NCBI GenBank assembly: GCA_963774405.1
Contig: CAVZEV010000004.1
Location: forward strand, 186,001 to 250,000
Length of the DNA: 64,000 nucleotides
Source of the DNA: VRUE01 sp963774405
GTDB taxonomy: Bacteria > Actinomycetota > Thermoleophilia > Solirubrobacterales > 70-9
Direction of reading: 5' to 3'
In this document: piece after piece, positions 16,740 through 26,030 of the stretch
Layout of the letters: each line of letters begins with the position of its first letter
How positions within the stretch are numbered: the first letter of the stretch is position 1
The notes under the pieces: model-generated
The model's database searches: none
The model's input: only the letters and a program-made list of their open reading frames with translations
What the model was told of the DNA's origin: nothing
Program-made: the position numbers and the translations under genes

Positions 16740-17900
16740 CTTCGACTTCTCCGCCGTGCTCGGCCAGATGGTCGAGGCCAAGGCCTCCGACGTCCACATC
16801 ACCCCGGGCTTCCCGCCGGCGATCCGCGACAAGGGCAAGATCAGGCCGATGGAGGGCTTCCCGGTGCTCGACTCGGGCAGAGACCCGCGAGGTCGTCTAC
16901 GGCATCCTCAACGACGACCAGCGCAAGCGCTTCGAGAACAACAAGCAGCTCGACTTCGCCTACGCGATCCCCGGCGTCGCCCGCTTCCGCGTCAACTGCT
17001 TCTTCCAGCGCGGCACGGTCAGCGCCGCCTTCCGCCTGGTGCCGCAGGAGATCCCGGCTCCTGGACTCGCTCGGCGTGCCGCAGGTGCTGCGCGAGCTGT
17101 GCGCGAAACCGCGCGGCTTCGTCCTCGTCACCGGGCCGACCGGCTCGGGCAAGAGCACGACGCTGGCGGCGATGCTCGACGTGATCAACGTCGAGCACGA
17201 GGACCACATCCTCACGATCGAGGACCCGATCGAGTTCCTGCACCACGCACAAGAGCTCGATCGTCAACCAGCGCGAGATCGGCTCCGACGCCGCGGACTT
17301 CGCCCTCGGCCTGCGCGCCGCCCTGCGAGAGGACCCCGACGTGATCCTGGTCGGCGAGATGCGCGACCTGGAGACGATCTCCACGGCGCTGACCGCGGCC
17401 GAGACCGGCCACCTCGTCTTCGCCACCCTGCACACCCAGTCGACCGCCCAGACCGTCGACCGGATCATCGACGTCTTCCCGCCCGAGCAGCAGGGGCAGG
17501 TGCGGACGCAGCTCTCGATCGCCCTGCAGGGGATCGTCACCCAGCAGCTGCTGCCGACCGCCGACGGCCGCGGGCGCACCGTCGCCTGCGAGGTGCTGAT
17601 CCCGACGCCGGCGATCCGCAACCTGATCCGCGAGGGCAAGACCCACCAGATCTACGCCGCCCTGCAGACCTCCGGCGCGGTCGGGATGCAGACGATGGAC
17701 GCCGACCTGGCGCGGCTGGTGCGGGCCGGGCAAGATCACCCGCTCGCTGGCCGAACAGCGGGCCTCGGTGCCCGAGGAGCTCAAGCGGCTGCTCGGCGGC
17801 GAGGCGCGGTCGCGCCCGCCAACGGCCGCGCCGCCGAGGAAGCCGCGGCGATGGCCCGGCGACCGCACCGCCCCCGCCCGTCTACACCCCGGGGGCCTAG
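16726..17900 (+). CDS. Second PilT-type ATPase, frameshifted
   Basis: About 390 aa after correcting indels near 16878, 17059, 17249 and 17730. GTG 16726 has an excellent ribosome site, GAGGAGG. Motifs: KASDVHITPGFPPAIRDKG, Walker A GPTGSGKSTT, ILTIEDPIEFLHH, SSIVNQREIGSD, Walker B DVILVGEMRD, and HLVFATLHTQS. Unlike the first PilT it has the classical PilT C-terminal motif PAIRNLIREGKTHQI. Two retraction ATPases therefore flank pilB. The Pro-rich tail ends PPPVYTPGA. It lies 5 bp upstream of pilC. Confidence 0.87.
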
Positions 17901-17905
17901 GGCGG

Positions 17906-19155
17906 ATGGCCGGCGCGACGACATTCGAGTTCCGGGCGATGGACCTGGCCGGCGCGACCTCCGCCGGCGAGCTCGAGGCCGATTCGAAGGCCGCGGTCAC
18001 CGAGCAGCTGCGCCAGCGCGGCCTGATCGTCCTCGACGTCAGCGAGAAGACCAGTCCGCTTCAAGATCGAGGACCTCTTCAAGCGCTGGCAGGGCGTCGA
18101 CATGCGCGAGCTGGCGGTCTTCTCGCGCCAGTTCGCGACCCTGATCGCCTCGGGGATGCCGATGCTGCGCACGCTGCAGCACGCTCGAGGAGCAGACCCA
18201 GGACGAGCAGATCAGGAGGCCGTCGCGGGGGTGCGCGCCGACGTCGAGGCGGGCAGCTACGCTGGAGCAGGCGATGGAGCGCTACCCGAAGGTCTTCGAC
18301 CGCCTCTTCCGGGCGATGGTCCGCTCCGGCGAGCAGTCGGGCCGGCTCGACGAGGCGATGGACCGGATCGCCTTCCAGGTCGAGAAGGCCGACACGCTGC
18401 GCCGCCAGGTCAAATCGGCGCTGATGTACCCGGCGCTGGTCTTCGGCTTCGCCGCCGTGGTGCTGATCGCGATCGTCGCCTTCGTGATCCCGGTCTTCGC
18501 CAAAATCTTCGAAGAACTGGCCGAAGAACACCCCGAAGAAGCGGCGGGCCTGCCGGCTGCCGACCCAGCTCTGCGTCACGCGCCTCCAACGTCGATCACC
18601 GGCTACTGGTTCGTGCTCATCCCCGGCATCGCCCTCGCCTTCTTCGTCTTCTTCAAATGGAAGAAGACTGACCGCGGCAACGACCTCTGGGACCGCTTCA
18701 AGCTGCGCCTGCCGGCCAAGATCGGCGACGTGATCCAGAAGGTGGCGCTGGCGCGCTGGTCGCGCACCTTCTCCGGCGCCGTCTCCTCCGGCGTGCCGAT
18801 GCTGCAGGCGATCAAGCTGACCGGAGACACGGCGGGCAACATCGTGGTCGAGCAGGCGATGGAGGACGTCTACGCCTCGGTCAAGAGCGGCGGCTCGCTT
18901 GCCGGCCCGATCGAGGAGAACCCGATCTTCCCGCCGATGGTCGGCCACATGGTCGCGGTCGGCGAGGAGACCGGCCAGCTCGAGCACATGCTGAGCAAGA
19001 TCGCCGACTTCTACGAGGCCGAGGTCGACGCCAAGGTCAAGGCGCTGACCGCCCTGATCGAGCCGATCATGATCGTCTTCGTCGGCGGCATCGTCGGCTT
19101 CATCGTGATCGCGATGTACCTGCCGATGTTCAGCATCTACGAACACATCCGCTGA
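17906..19155 (+). CDS. pilC: Type IV pilus inner-membrane platform protein PilC, frameshifted
   Basis: About 415 aa after correction. PilC is the platform on which PilB and PilT act. Two GspF domains are visible: the first around MRELAVFSRQFATLIASGMPMLRTL and YPKVFDRLFRAMVRSGEQSGRLDEAMDRIA, the second around ALARWSRTFSGAVSSGVPMLQAIKL and FPPMVGHMVAVGEETGQLEHMLSKIADFYE. Hydrophobic helices occur at ALVFGFAAVVLIAIVAFVIPVF, WFVLIPGIALAFFVFF and PIMIVFVGGIVGFIVIAMYLPMF. Indels cluster in the first half (18061, 18181, 18219, 18259) and near 18553-18593, where three insertions together restore the frame. Confidence 0.88.
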
Positions 19156-19231
19156 GCGGCACACAATCGGCACATCCTGCGCGCCACGCGGGCGTCGCAG
19201 TCCCCTACGGTCGCTCCAATCGGTAAACGAG

Positions 19232-19250
19232 CGGAGCGTATGATGCTCCG
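19232..19250 (+). promoter_or_regulatory. Inverted repeat over the start of the toxin-antitoxin operon
   Basis: CGGAGC (19232-19237) and GCTCCG (19245-19250) with a 7-nt spacer, directly upstream of the antitoxin ATG at 19252. Ribbon-helix-helix antitoxins commonly repress their own promoter through such dyads, so this is a candidate autoregulatory operator. Confidence 0.5.
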
Positions 19251-19251
19251 T

Positions 19252-19512
19252 ATGAAGAAAAGGATCACGATCTCAGTGGATCCGGAGGTAGTGGAAATCG
19301 CGAGAGGCGATGTCGAGGCCGGCCGGGCGCCCAACGTCTCGGCGGCGATCGAAGACGCCGTCGTGTCTGGCGAGCGCTCACGCGGACTGCAGGAAGCGAT
19401 TGAACTCTGGGAGGAGGAGTTCGGTCCAATCGGAGAGGAGGCAAGGCAGTGGGCAAAGGCAGAACTGCAGAGGGCGTTCGCCGAGAAGTCGTCCTTGACG
19501 CGGGGGGACTGA
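19252..19512 (+). CDS. Ribbon-helix-helix antitoxin (VapB-like)
   Basis: 86 aa from ATG 19252; upstream in-frame ATGs at 19240 and 19243 lie inside the dyad. The N-terminus MKKRITISVDPEVVEIARGDV is a typical ribbon strand followed by two helices, with APNVSAAIEDAV. The C-terminal acidic helix ELWEEEFGPIGEEARQWAKAEL would bind and block the toxin. It overlaps the PIN toxin gene by 64 bp in another frame. It is the first gene of an accessory island between pilC and the pilin. Confidence 0.78.
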   Translation: MKKRITISVDPEVVEIARGDVEAGRAPNVSAAIEDAVVSGERSRGLQEAIELWEEEFGPIGEEARQWAKAELQRAFAEKSSLTRGD

Positions 19513-19859
19513 TAGCGCTCGAACGCGCTAACAAGGAGGTGGCAGCTCTGGTCGAGGGCGCCGCAAAGCTGCGTGTCAGGGTTGTCGTCCCCGCATCCGT
19601 TCTGGCGCAGGTCTGGCGTGGCGGTCCCCGCTCAGCCGCCTTGGCCAGGGTAATCGCCAACGCGGGCACGGATTCCCTCGACGAGACCCGCGCGAAGGAG
19701 GTCGGCGAGCGGCTCGGAAATCACAAGAAGACCGACGTTGCCGACGCCCACGTCGCCTGCTGCGCCCTCGAGCAGGGCGCGATTCTCGTCACCTCGGACC
19801 CGGATGACATGGCGGCACTCACCGCCCCGGACGAGCACCTCGTCCTCGTCTCGGTCTAA
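19449..19859 (+). CDS. PIN-domain toxin (VapC-like ribonuclease)
   Basis: 136 aa from GTG 19449, preceded by a purine-rich GGAGAGGAGG site. The PIN fold acidic residues are in place: D17 in VVLDAGGLIALER, a central Glu/Asp region (TDSLDETRAKEVGERLG), D in KKTDVADAHVACCA, and SDPDDMAAL. VapC toxins cleave tRNA or rRNA when the antitoxin is degraded. It appears intact and active, in contrast to the second module downstream. Partner: the overlapping ribbon-helix-helix antitoxin. Confidence 0.82.
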   Translation: MGKGRTAEGVRREVVLDAGGLIALERANKEVAALVEGAAKLRVRVVVPASVLAQVWRGGPRSAALARVIANAGTDSLDETRAKEVGERLGNHKKTDVADAHVACCALEQGAILVTSDPDDMAALTAPDEHLVLVSV

Positions 19860-19883
19860 AACCCGAGTGCTACCGTGACGCAC

Positions 19884-20165
19884 ATGAACCGGGTGGGCGT
19901 CAGGGAGTTGCGGCAGAACCTCTCGCGGTACCTCGTCCAGGTCAAGGCGGGGGAGAGCTTCGCGGTCACCGAGCGGGGCAGGGAGGTCGCGCGGCTCACG
20001 CCGTCGGGACCGGCGGACTCGCCGCTCGCCCGCCTTGTGGCCGAGCGGGGCGCAACGATGCCGCGGGGCGACCTTCTATCGCGGGCGCGCAGCTCCGACC
20101 TGCCGCCCGCCGTCGGGCCACCAAGCCTCGAGGTTCTCGACGAGATTCGCGAGGAGCGGCTGTAG
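19884..20165 (+). CDS. Phd/YefM-type antitoxin
   Basis: 93 aa from ATG 19884; GTG 19875 is possible. The N-terminus MNRVGVRELRQNLSRYLVQVKAGESFAVTERGREVARLTP is the standard Phd/YefM DNA-binding fold. The C-terminal half (SLEVLDEIREERL) is the toxin-binding tail. It begins 24 bp after the first toxin gene. Its own toxin partner downstream has lost its centre, so this antitoxin is probably an orphan. Confidence 0.85.
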   Translation: MNRVGVRELRQNLSRYLVQVKAGESFAVTERGREVARLTPSGPADSPLARLVAERGATMPRGDLLSRARSSDLPPAVGPPSLEVLDEIREERL

Positions 20166-20353
20166 CCGGCCGGCTCGCCTATCTGGACAGCTCGGCCTAC
20201 GTGAAGCTGCCACTTCGAGAGGCCGAGCTCGATGCGCTGCATTTGGCTACGGCGCTGAGCGTCAGAGATGAGATCGGTGTTTTTGTCACCTACGATGAGC
20301 GCCTGGGTCTCGCGGCCGCCGGTCAGGGCCTGGTCGTATCCCGGCCGATCTGA
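20162..20353 (+). pseudogene. VapC toxin remnant with an internal in-frame deletion
   Basis: The frame after the Phd antitoxin reads RLAYLDSSAYVKL-PLREAE and then directly LDALHLATALSVRDEIGVFVTYDERLGLAAAGQGLVV before the stop. These are the first about 20 and last about 45 residues of a normal VapC of about 135 aa. About 70 central residues, including the second acidic active-site residue, are gone, yet the frame is kept. There is no good start codon. Inference: a toxin disarmed by deletion while the antitoxin gene stayed intact. Confidence 0.75.
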
Positions 20354-20433
20354 ATCCACGCGGGGCCGCTCTGACCTGGCTTTTTCTTCTAAAGTCTATG
20401 CTTGTCTACAGCAATTTATAGAATGCTGCATAC

Positions 20434-21604
20434 ATGATTAGACAGGTCGAGCCCAGGAATCCATATACGCCCGATATGGGTGCTCGCCCGCCATTCCTGG
20501 CGGGCCGGGATCCGGAGATTGCCTACTTCGAGGAGATGCTCCATCAACTTGGCGCCGGGGGGACACCAGAAGCACCTGATCCTGGTCGGTCTTCGCGGAG
20601 TGGGGAAGACCGTCCTCCTGAACGAATTCGAGGCGAAATGCGCTGCCGCCGGTTGGCCGGGGGAAGCTCGCGAGTTGGCCGAGGGTTCCCTAATTGGCCA
20701 TGTGGTCGCCAAGGCCGCGCGTAAGGCACTAATGGAGATGAGCGCCAAAAGGCGGGACGGGGAGGCTGTGCGTCGTGGGCTCGGTGCTCTCAGGGCTTTT
20801 ACGCTCACGCTCGGTGACATCGACTTCAGGTTCGACGTCGATGCCCTGGACGGCGTTGCCGATTCCGGTGACCTCGCCGAGGACATGCGCGATCTCTTGG
20901 TGGAGGTCGGCACCGCCGCGCAAGCCCACAGCGCGGGTTTCGCGCTGATTCTCGATGAGATGCAGAACCTGTCCAAAGCCGATCTCGAGGCCCTGATCAT
21001 GGGCCTGCACCGCGCAAAGCAGAAGACGTTGCCGATTGCGCTGGTGGGCGGTGGCCTTCCACTGCTGCCAGACCTCACGGGGGAGGCCAAGAGCTATGCG
21101 GAGCGTGGGTTTGAGTTTCGTGCCGTTGGAGCACTTGACTCGACGGCCGCGGCAGCAGCCTTGGAGGAGCCGGCCCGTAGTCAAGGCGTTCAATGGGATG
21201 CCGCTGCCGTGGCGCGAGCCGTCGAGCTGACGGAGGGCTATCCGTATTTTCTGCAGGAGTATGGGCGTGAGATTTGGCGGCTTCGCCGGGGTGCGGTCAT
21301 CGACCTGGGCCAGGTGGAAGCTGCCGAGGCCATCGTTCTCGAGTACCTGGACGAAAGCTTCTTCAGTCAGCGCATAGGCAAGCTGCCGGACGCCGAGCGC
21401 CGCTATCTGTCAGCCATTGCGGCACTGGGCGACGGTCCCGTGCGAAGCGGTGACGTGGCGGCCGCGATGGGCAAGGAGCACCGGGAGGTCTCAGGAGTTC
21501 GAGATCGATTGATCAAAGCCGGGCTCCTGTATGCGCCCCGCAGGGGCGAGGTCGACTTCACGGTGCCGCTATGTGCCGACTACCTCCGCCGGCATCCGAG
21601 TTGA
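20434..21604 (+). CDS. AAA-type ATPase with C-terminal winged helix, one frameshift
   Basis: About 390 aa from ATG 20434 after removing one G from a run of six near 20557. The N-terminus PRNPYTPDMGARPPFLAGRDPEIAYFEEML and Walker A VGLRGVGKT resemble the ORC/Cdc6-like AAA_16 group of predicted ATPases. Walker B is FALILDEMQN, sensor 1 is ALVGGGLP, and the C-terminal RRYLSAIAALGDGPVRSGDVAAAMG is a winged-helix region. The function of this family is not established; it is often found in accessory DNA. It has an AT-rich upstream region with the dyad CAGCA-N10-TGCTG. It lies between the toxin-antitoxin genes and the riboswitch. Confidence 0.78.
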
Positions 21605-21723
21605 CGGGTTATCCAAGATTTCCGCCCCAGAACCCGAGTTTTGGGGAGATGAAGTCCTAGTTTCAGGGATCAAGTGATCCGCCTGGCGGTCGATTAGCTA
21701 GGTGCAAACAGATCTGCCAGTGC

Positions 21724-21810
21724 CTCGGTGCAAAAGGCAAACCCGCCGTGAGGCGGGGGCGCAAAGCCAGCGGGGCTCCCATGAGGGGAGCCGGCCGGGC
21801 TACCACCGGG
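21724..21810 (+). promoter_or_regulatory. c-di-GMP-I (GEMM) riboswitch
   Basis: The conserved aptamer core is easily aligned to the family: GCAAAAGGCAAACC, a hairpin capped by the GNRA loop GTGA (CCCGCC-GTGA-GGCGGG), then GGCGCAAAGCC, a second stem GGGCTCCC-ATGA-GGGGAGCC, and the closing GGGCTACCACCGGG pairing with CTCGGTG at the 5' end. It sits 72 nt upstream of the pilin start codon, the usual place for GEMM elements controlling pili. It would make pilin production depend on cyclic di-GMP. Confidence 0.87.
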
Positions 21811-21857
21811 GTCGACAGACACCACGTGGCTGTAACGCGACGGGGCTCTGGCTAATG

Positions 21858-21883
21858 ATTAGGAACCATAGGAGGAACCTAAT
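21858..21883 (+). promoter_or_regulatory. Inverted repeat sequestering the pilin ribosome site
   Basis: ATTAGG (21858-21863) can pair with CCTAAT (21878-21883). The loop contains the ribosome site AGGAGG (21870-21875) and the right arm covers the first two bases of the pilin ATG. This is a plausible expression platform for translational control by the upstream riboswitch. Confidence 0.5.
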
Positions 21884-22363
21884 GTTTATCCAGAATCTCC
21901 GGGCCAAGGTTGGCGCCCGGCTCAACGGTGACAAGGAGGCCGGCTTCACGCTGATCGAGCTCCTCGTCGTCATGCTGATCCTCGGCATCCTCGCCGCGAT
22001 CGCCCTGCCCGCCTTCTTCAACCAGAAGGAAAAGGCCGGCGACTCAAAGGCCAAGGAGAACGCTCATTCCGCCCAGGTTGCGATTGAGACCTTTGCGACT
22101 GACCACAATGGCTCCTATGAAGAAGCCACTGTGGGAGAACTCCAGGAGATTGAGCCGACCATCAAGGAATTCGAAGAAGAAGGCGAAGGAATCGACGCTC
22201 GAGTGGTCTGGAATCGGACAAATACACGATCGAATCGTTCTCATCGAACGGCCACAAGTTCGAAATCGTGAACACCGCAGGCACTTTGAACTATCCGTGT
22301 ACACCGGCCGGCAAGGGCGGCTGTCCGGAAGTATCAGAAGGCGTCGGCGGCTGGGGCGGTTGA
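21882..22363 (+). CDS. pilA: Type IV prepilin (PilA-like major pilin), one frameshift
   Basis: About 160 aa after correcting one indel near 22207. The prepilin signal is textbook: a charged leader ending KEAG, then FTLIELLVVMLILGILAAIALPAFF with Glu at +5. Processing would be by the PilD encoded 1.2 kb downstream. The mature part has AKENAHSAQVAIETFATDHNGSYEEAT, and the corrected C-terminus (YTIESFSSNGHKFEIVNTAG, then NYPCTPAGKGGCPEVSEG) has a Cys pair forming a probable D-loop. ATG 21882 has the ribosome site AGGAGG. Its leader carries the c-di-GMP riboswitch. Confidence 0.88.
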
Positions 22364-22386
22364 TCCACTAGCCGCATCGCTTAGCA

Positions 22387-23522
22387 ATGCCTAAGCAACG
22401 CGCAATCGCAGCCGAAGGGCGGGCCATCGCGGCCCGTCCTTCGCTGTGCTTGCTCTCAGTCGCCGCAGCGATGCTGGTTCTCGCCCCGGTGGCACACGCC
22501 CAGCCGAACGTGCTTTTCCTGCACGGCACCAATCCACCATCGAGCGCGGTTCAACGCGCAAATTCGACCATGCCGAAGGTGATTGGCAGCGAAGAAAACG
22601 AAATCGAAATCAACGTCGTCCGCTTCGGCCCGAGCCGGCCGATTGCCGCCGCCGGAGGCGACCCGAGCAACGTCGTCAAGATCTTCGCCAACGCGAGCTG
22701 CCAGGAAGGCACCGAGGTAGCCACCGGGACGCTCAGCGAACTGCAGACGAGTGGCATCGAGGTCGAAGTCGATCGCTGACTCCGAAACGACCTTCTACGC
22801 CAACCAGGCCGAAGCCTCAGAACCGGCACAACCCTCGCCTTGCTCGACGCCGGGTCTCACCTATTGCGAGAGCTCTACGGTGATCGAAGAACCGCCGGGT
22901 GGAGGTGGAGGTGGGGTCCGGAAGGTGGAAGCGGCGATCCAGCAGGCGGTCAACCGGGTCCGGCCGTGTCCCGAACGCGCCTGTAGCGCCGCGTCTGCGC
23001 ACGGTGCCTTACGGCCGCGCCAACGACAACTCACCGATGGTGACCGGCAGCGCCGCCGGTGCCGAGCGGGTCAAGGTCTTCGCCGATGTCGGCTGCGGCG
23101 GCGCCCGTCGCAAACGTCTCCGCAGGGTGAATTCGCCGCCGGCGTCCCGGTCCACGTCGACGACAACACCCCACGAACTTCGCCGGTGTCTCTGTCGCCG
23201 GCGGCTGGCGTCTTCTGCTCGGCCCCCGTCACCTTCGTCGAGGACTCCCGGCCCGCCGCACGTTCGCATCACGATGGGCCCGGGGGTCGAAGACCCGCCA
23301 CCACAAGGCCGTCTTCCGCTTCACTGACAGCAGCGAAGACCTCGGGCGCCTCCTTCCGGTGCAGCTCAACCACCGCAAGTGGCGCCAGTGCCACTCGCCC
23401 TTCAGGCTCGCCGCCTCCACTTCCGCCGCTACGTCCTGCGCGTCAAGGCGGTCGACAGCGCCGGCAACGCGGAGAGAAAGGGCGCCAAGCGCCGCTTCAA
23501 GGTAGTCCGGAAGTCGAAGTAA
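22387..23522 (+). CDS. Secreted protein with a C-terminal Ig-like repeat, frameshifted
   Basis: About 370 aa once at least four indels are bridged. A signal peptide is visible (SLCLLSVAAAMLVLAPVAHA-QPN). Two similar segments follow (VVKIFANASCQEGTEVATGT and ERVKVFADVGCGGAPVANVS), each with a single Cys, so the middle looks repetitive. The last about 90 residues read RHHKAVFRFTDSSED, then FRCSLNHRKWRQCHSPFRL, then RYVLRVKAVDSAGN. This beta-sandwich pattern also ends the metalloprotease at 45.4-47.7 kb. Position between pilin and pilD suggests a surface or pilus-associated protein; the function is not known. Confidence 0.55.
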
Positions 23523-23575
23523 CCGCCCGTCTCGCCCCCGCGGCATCCGCTAGCCTCAGGTAGAACTCCGGCGCG

Positions 23576-24325
23576 ATGGCCGGCGTCGCTCCTGATCGCG
23601 TTCCTGGCCGGCCTGGCCGCCGGCAGCTTCGCGACCGCGGTCGCCCACCGGGTGCCGCGGGGCATCTCGATCGCCTTTGCCCGCTCGGAGTGCCCCGCCT
23701 GCGGCGCCCAGATCGTCGCCCGCGACAACGTGCCCGTGCTCTCCTGGCTGCTGCTGCGCGGCAGGGCGCGCTGCTGCGGGGCGCCGGATCTCGCCGCGCT
23801 ACCCGCTGACCGAGCTCGCGGTCGGCGCGCTCTTCGCGGCGACGGTGCTGGTCTACCGCCACGACGCCGCCGAGGCGCTGATCGGCCTCGTCTTCGTCAC
23901 CGTGCTGGCGATAGTCACCCTGACCGACCTCGAGCGGCGGATCATCCCCAACAAGGTGCTGCTCGCCGGCGCCGTGCTCTGCCTGGCGATCGCCGTGCCG
24001 ACCGATCCCGGCCGGCGTGCCCGAGCGGCTGATCGCCGCCGCCGCGGCGGGCGGGCTCTTCTTCCTCGTCGCCCTCGCCTACCCGGCCGGGATGGGCCTC
24101 GGCGACGTCAAGCTGGCGGCGACGATGGGCCTCTTCCTCGGCCGCGCGGTCGCCCCGGCGATCCTCGCCGCCCTGCTCGCCGGCAGCCTCGTCGGCCTCG
24201 CCCTGATCGCCCGCCACGGCTCCGGCGCGCGCAAGATGGCGATCCCCTTCGGCCCCTTCCTCGCCCTCGGCGGCGTCGTCGGCCTGCTCGCCGGCGATCA
24301 GCTGATCGACCTCTACCTGGGATGA
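23576..24325 (+). CDS. pilD: Prepilin peptidase/N-methyltransferase PilD, frameshifted
   Basis: About 250 aa after correcting indels near 23586, 23790 and 24010. PilD cleaves and methylates prepilins in the membrane. The N-terminal zinc-binding cysteines are CPACGAQ and CC within GRARCCG, near the conserved ARDNVPVLSWLLLRGR. The two catalytic aspartates are in TDLERRIIPN and GMGLGDVKL. The remaining sequence is a run of hydrophobic helices ending GDQLIDLYLG. It overlaps the next gene in an ATGA. Confidence 0.9.
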
Positions 24326-25279
24326 TCCGTCAGGTGAGGAGGAGCGGGCTCGGGGCAGGGAGAAGGGCGGCACTCGCCGCTCTCGCGGCAATCGTCTCCG
24401 TTGCGGTGCTCGCCTCGCCCGCGCAGGGGGCCAAGTACTTCGCCAGCCTGGACGGGCAAGGGGGTCTTCCGCGCATCGACTCGGTTTCGGGATTCGGGAA
24501 GGAAGTGTCAATCGACGCCTCGCCGGCCCGGCGCGCCTCCCTCTTCGCCGAGTACTCGGGGCCCGGTAAGACCACGAGGCAGGGAATATTTGGTCGGCTC
24601 GGCCGGTTCGGCTCGGTCGCGCTCCATTTCCAGCCGGAAGGAAAGCCCTCCAGGGTCCGCCGCCCCGACTCGTGCGGCGGGGGGCCAAAGGTCTGGGTGA
24701 GGTGGAAGGGAACGTTCAAGGGCTCGGTTCGGTTCAATCCCGATGCGCATCTGTCCGGCTTCGTTCGCACGGGAAGCTTCACCGGGCAGGTCGAAAACGT
24801 GCCACGCTGGAACTGCCCCGATGCCGGAGCACACCGCAGCTTCGATCCTCACGCCGGCGGCATCAACGTTGAGGCGACCAACTGCGACGGGCGCAGCTTC
24901 GGCGCCACGGTCGAAGTCCACCCGGCGACACCACCGCCTCCCCCGGGCGACGGGGAAGCAACCCCGGCCGACTTCAACGCTTCCTGGACCAAGTCCGTCG
25001 GGATCGCCCACGTCACCTACTCAATCTCAGTCGAAGGGGGTGCGGACACCGCCGTCTTCGCCGACGACCTCAGCGAAGGCACGATCGAGCCCGTCGCCCT
25101 TCCATGGCCAGGCGACCATCCGCAGGCAGGGGGAAGACTGGGAATGGAGCGGGTCGCTCAGCGCTCGCTTCCCGGGACGGACCGTTCGCCTGGCGGGACC
25201 GGGCTTCGAGCCCTTCGTGACGACCTTCAAGCCCCGCCCCTACACGTCTTTCTTCTTCGCCTACGACGTGCGCTGCTGA
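24322..25279 (+). CDS. Secreted protein of unknown function, one frameshift
   Basis: About 318 aa from ATG 24322, coupled to pilD. A signal peptide is visible: RRAALAALAAIVSVAVLASPAQG-AKY. The mature part is rich in beta-type sequence (GSVRFNPDAHLSGFVRTGSFTGQV), with Cys residues (DSCGGGP, RWNCPDAG, ATNCDGR) and a Pro linker TPPPPPGDGE. An indel near 25098 separates the C-terminal RRQGEDWEWSGSLSARFPGRTVRLAGPGFEPFVTTF, which carries the last residues AYDVRC. No domain was recognised. Coupling to pilD and the pilin cluster suggests a surface role. Confidence 0.6.
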
Positions 25280-25745
25280 CTCTCTCGACACCCGGCGCCA
25301 GGTATTCGCGTAGCGGAAGCGGGCACTCGCTCCAAAAGCGACTCGGGCGCCGACGGCGACCGGCGCGAGGGCAGCAGCCAGCTCAACGCTCGGAGTGAGC
25401 GCCGCATTGGATCCTGCGGGTGGACCTTCGCTTGCCCCCAGATCCATCCACACGCTGCCGACGGTGCCGATCCGTGCCGCCCGACCATCGTAATGGCCGC
25501 GACCACGTCGCCGATCACGGTGTGGCGGCCGAGTCGGCCCGATTGAGGAGCGCCAAGATCCTCACGCCGACCTTTTGGTCCAGCGCTGGGGTGAGCTACC
25601 GGAGGGTGGCTGACAATCCGCCGGTAGGCCGCTCCTCGCGCAAGGGAGGAGTCGGCGCGGGCGAGGGCGTTCATCCAGGTCGAGCGCTCGACTGAGCCCC
25701 GGGCCAGATACGAGGAGGAGGAGCCGAGGATAGGGAGGCGCGGCG
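25280..25745 (-). other. 466 bp without an intact gene; possible decayed coding DNA
   Basis: No intact gene with a plausible start and a conserved product was found on either strand. On the minus strand a 137-codon open frame (25261-25674) and a neighbouring frame containing SVELAAALAPVAVGARVAFGASARF look like pieces of a decayed hydrophobic protein, but I could not match them. It marks the left edge of the second accessory island. Confidence 0.35.
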
Positions 25746-26030
25746 CTACTCGTTCTGAGAGTTCCAGTAGGCCTCTGCCTCCGCCTCCATGGCGGAGAGG
25801 CGGGAGTAATAGTCCGGGAACTCGTTGAGGTGCGCTCGGGCGATCTTGGCGGTCACGACGATGTCGTCGTCGGTGACGTTGGTCTCGGGATCCTGCGTAC
25901 CGTGCTCGAGCTCTACGTCCATCCCCATCCGAAACTGCTCGACATCGAACCTCGACGAGGTCCAGTCGATTCCGATGCGCTCACCGGTGGAGCGGGCCTC
26001 CTCGGATGTGAAGCGGGCGTTCTCGCTCAT
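25746..26030 (-). CDS. DUF5661 family protein
   Basis: 94 aa from ATG 26030 (MSENARFTSEEA); the open frame extends upstream without a better start. The pattern FTSEEA, GIDWTSSRFDVEQFRMGMDVELEHG, TNVTDDDIVVTAKIARAHLNEFPDYYSRLSAMEAEAE is that of DUF5661 proteins, small acidic helical proteins of unknown function often found in accessory or phage-like DNA. There is no signal peptide or membrane segment. It stands alone at the left side of the second accessory island. Confidence 0.75.
   Translation of the reverse strand: MSENARFTSEEARSTGERIGIDWTSSRFDVEQFRMGMDVELEHGTQDPETNVTDDDIVVTAKIARAHLNEFPDYYSRLSAMEAEAEAYWNSQNE

Noticed and set aside
14276..19155. Pilus genes as true pseudogenes
   Set aside because: Breaks are isolated single-base indels with preserved motifs on both sides; decay would also bring stops and substitutions. 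Left open pending reads.
23677..24321. N-terminal extension of the secreted protein at 24322
   Set aside because: The extension is a frameshifted piece of pilD; the ATGA junction and a good signal peptide fix the start at 24322.
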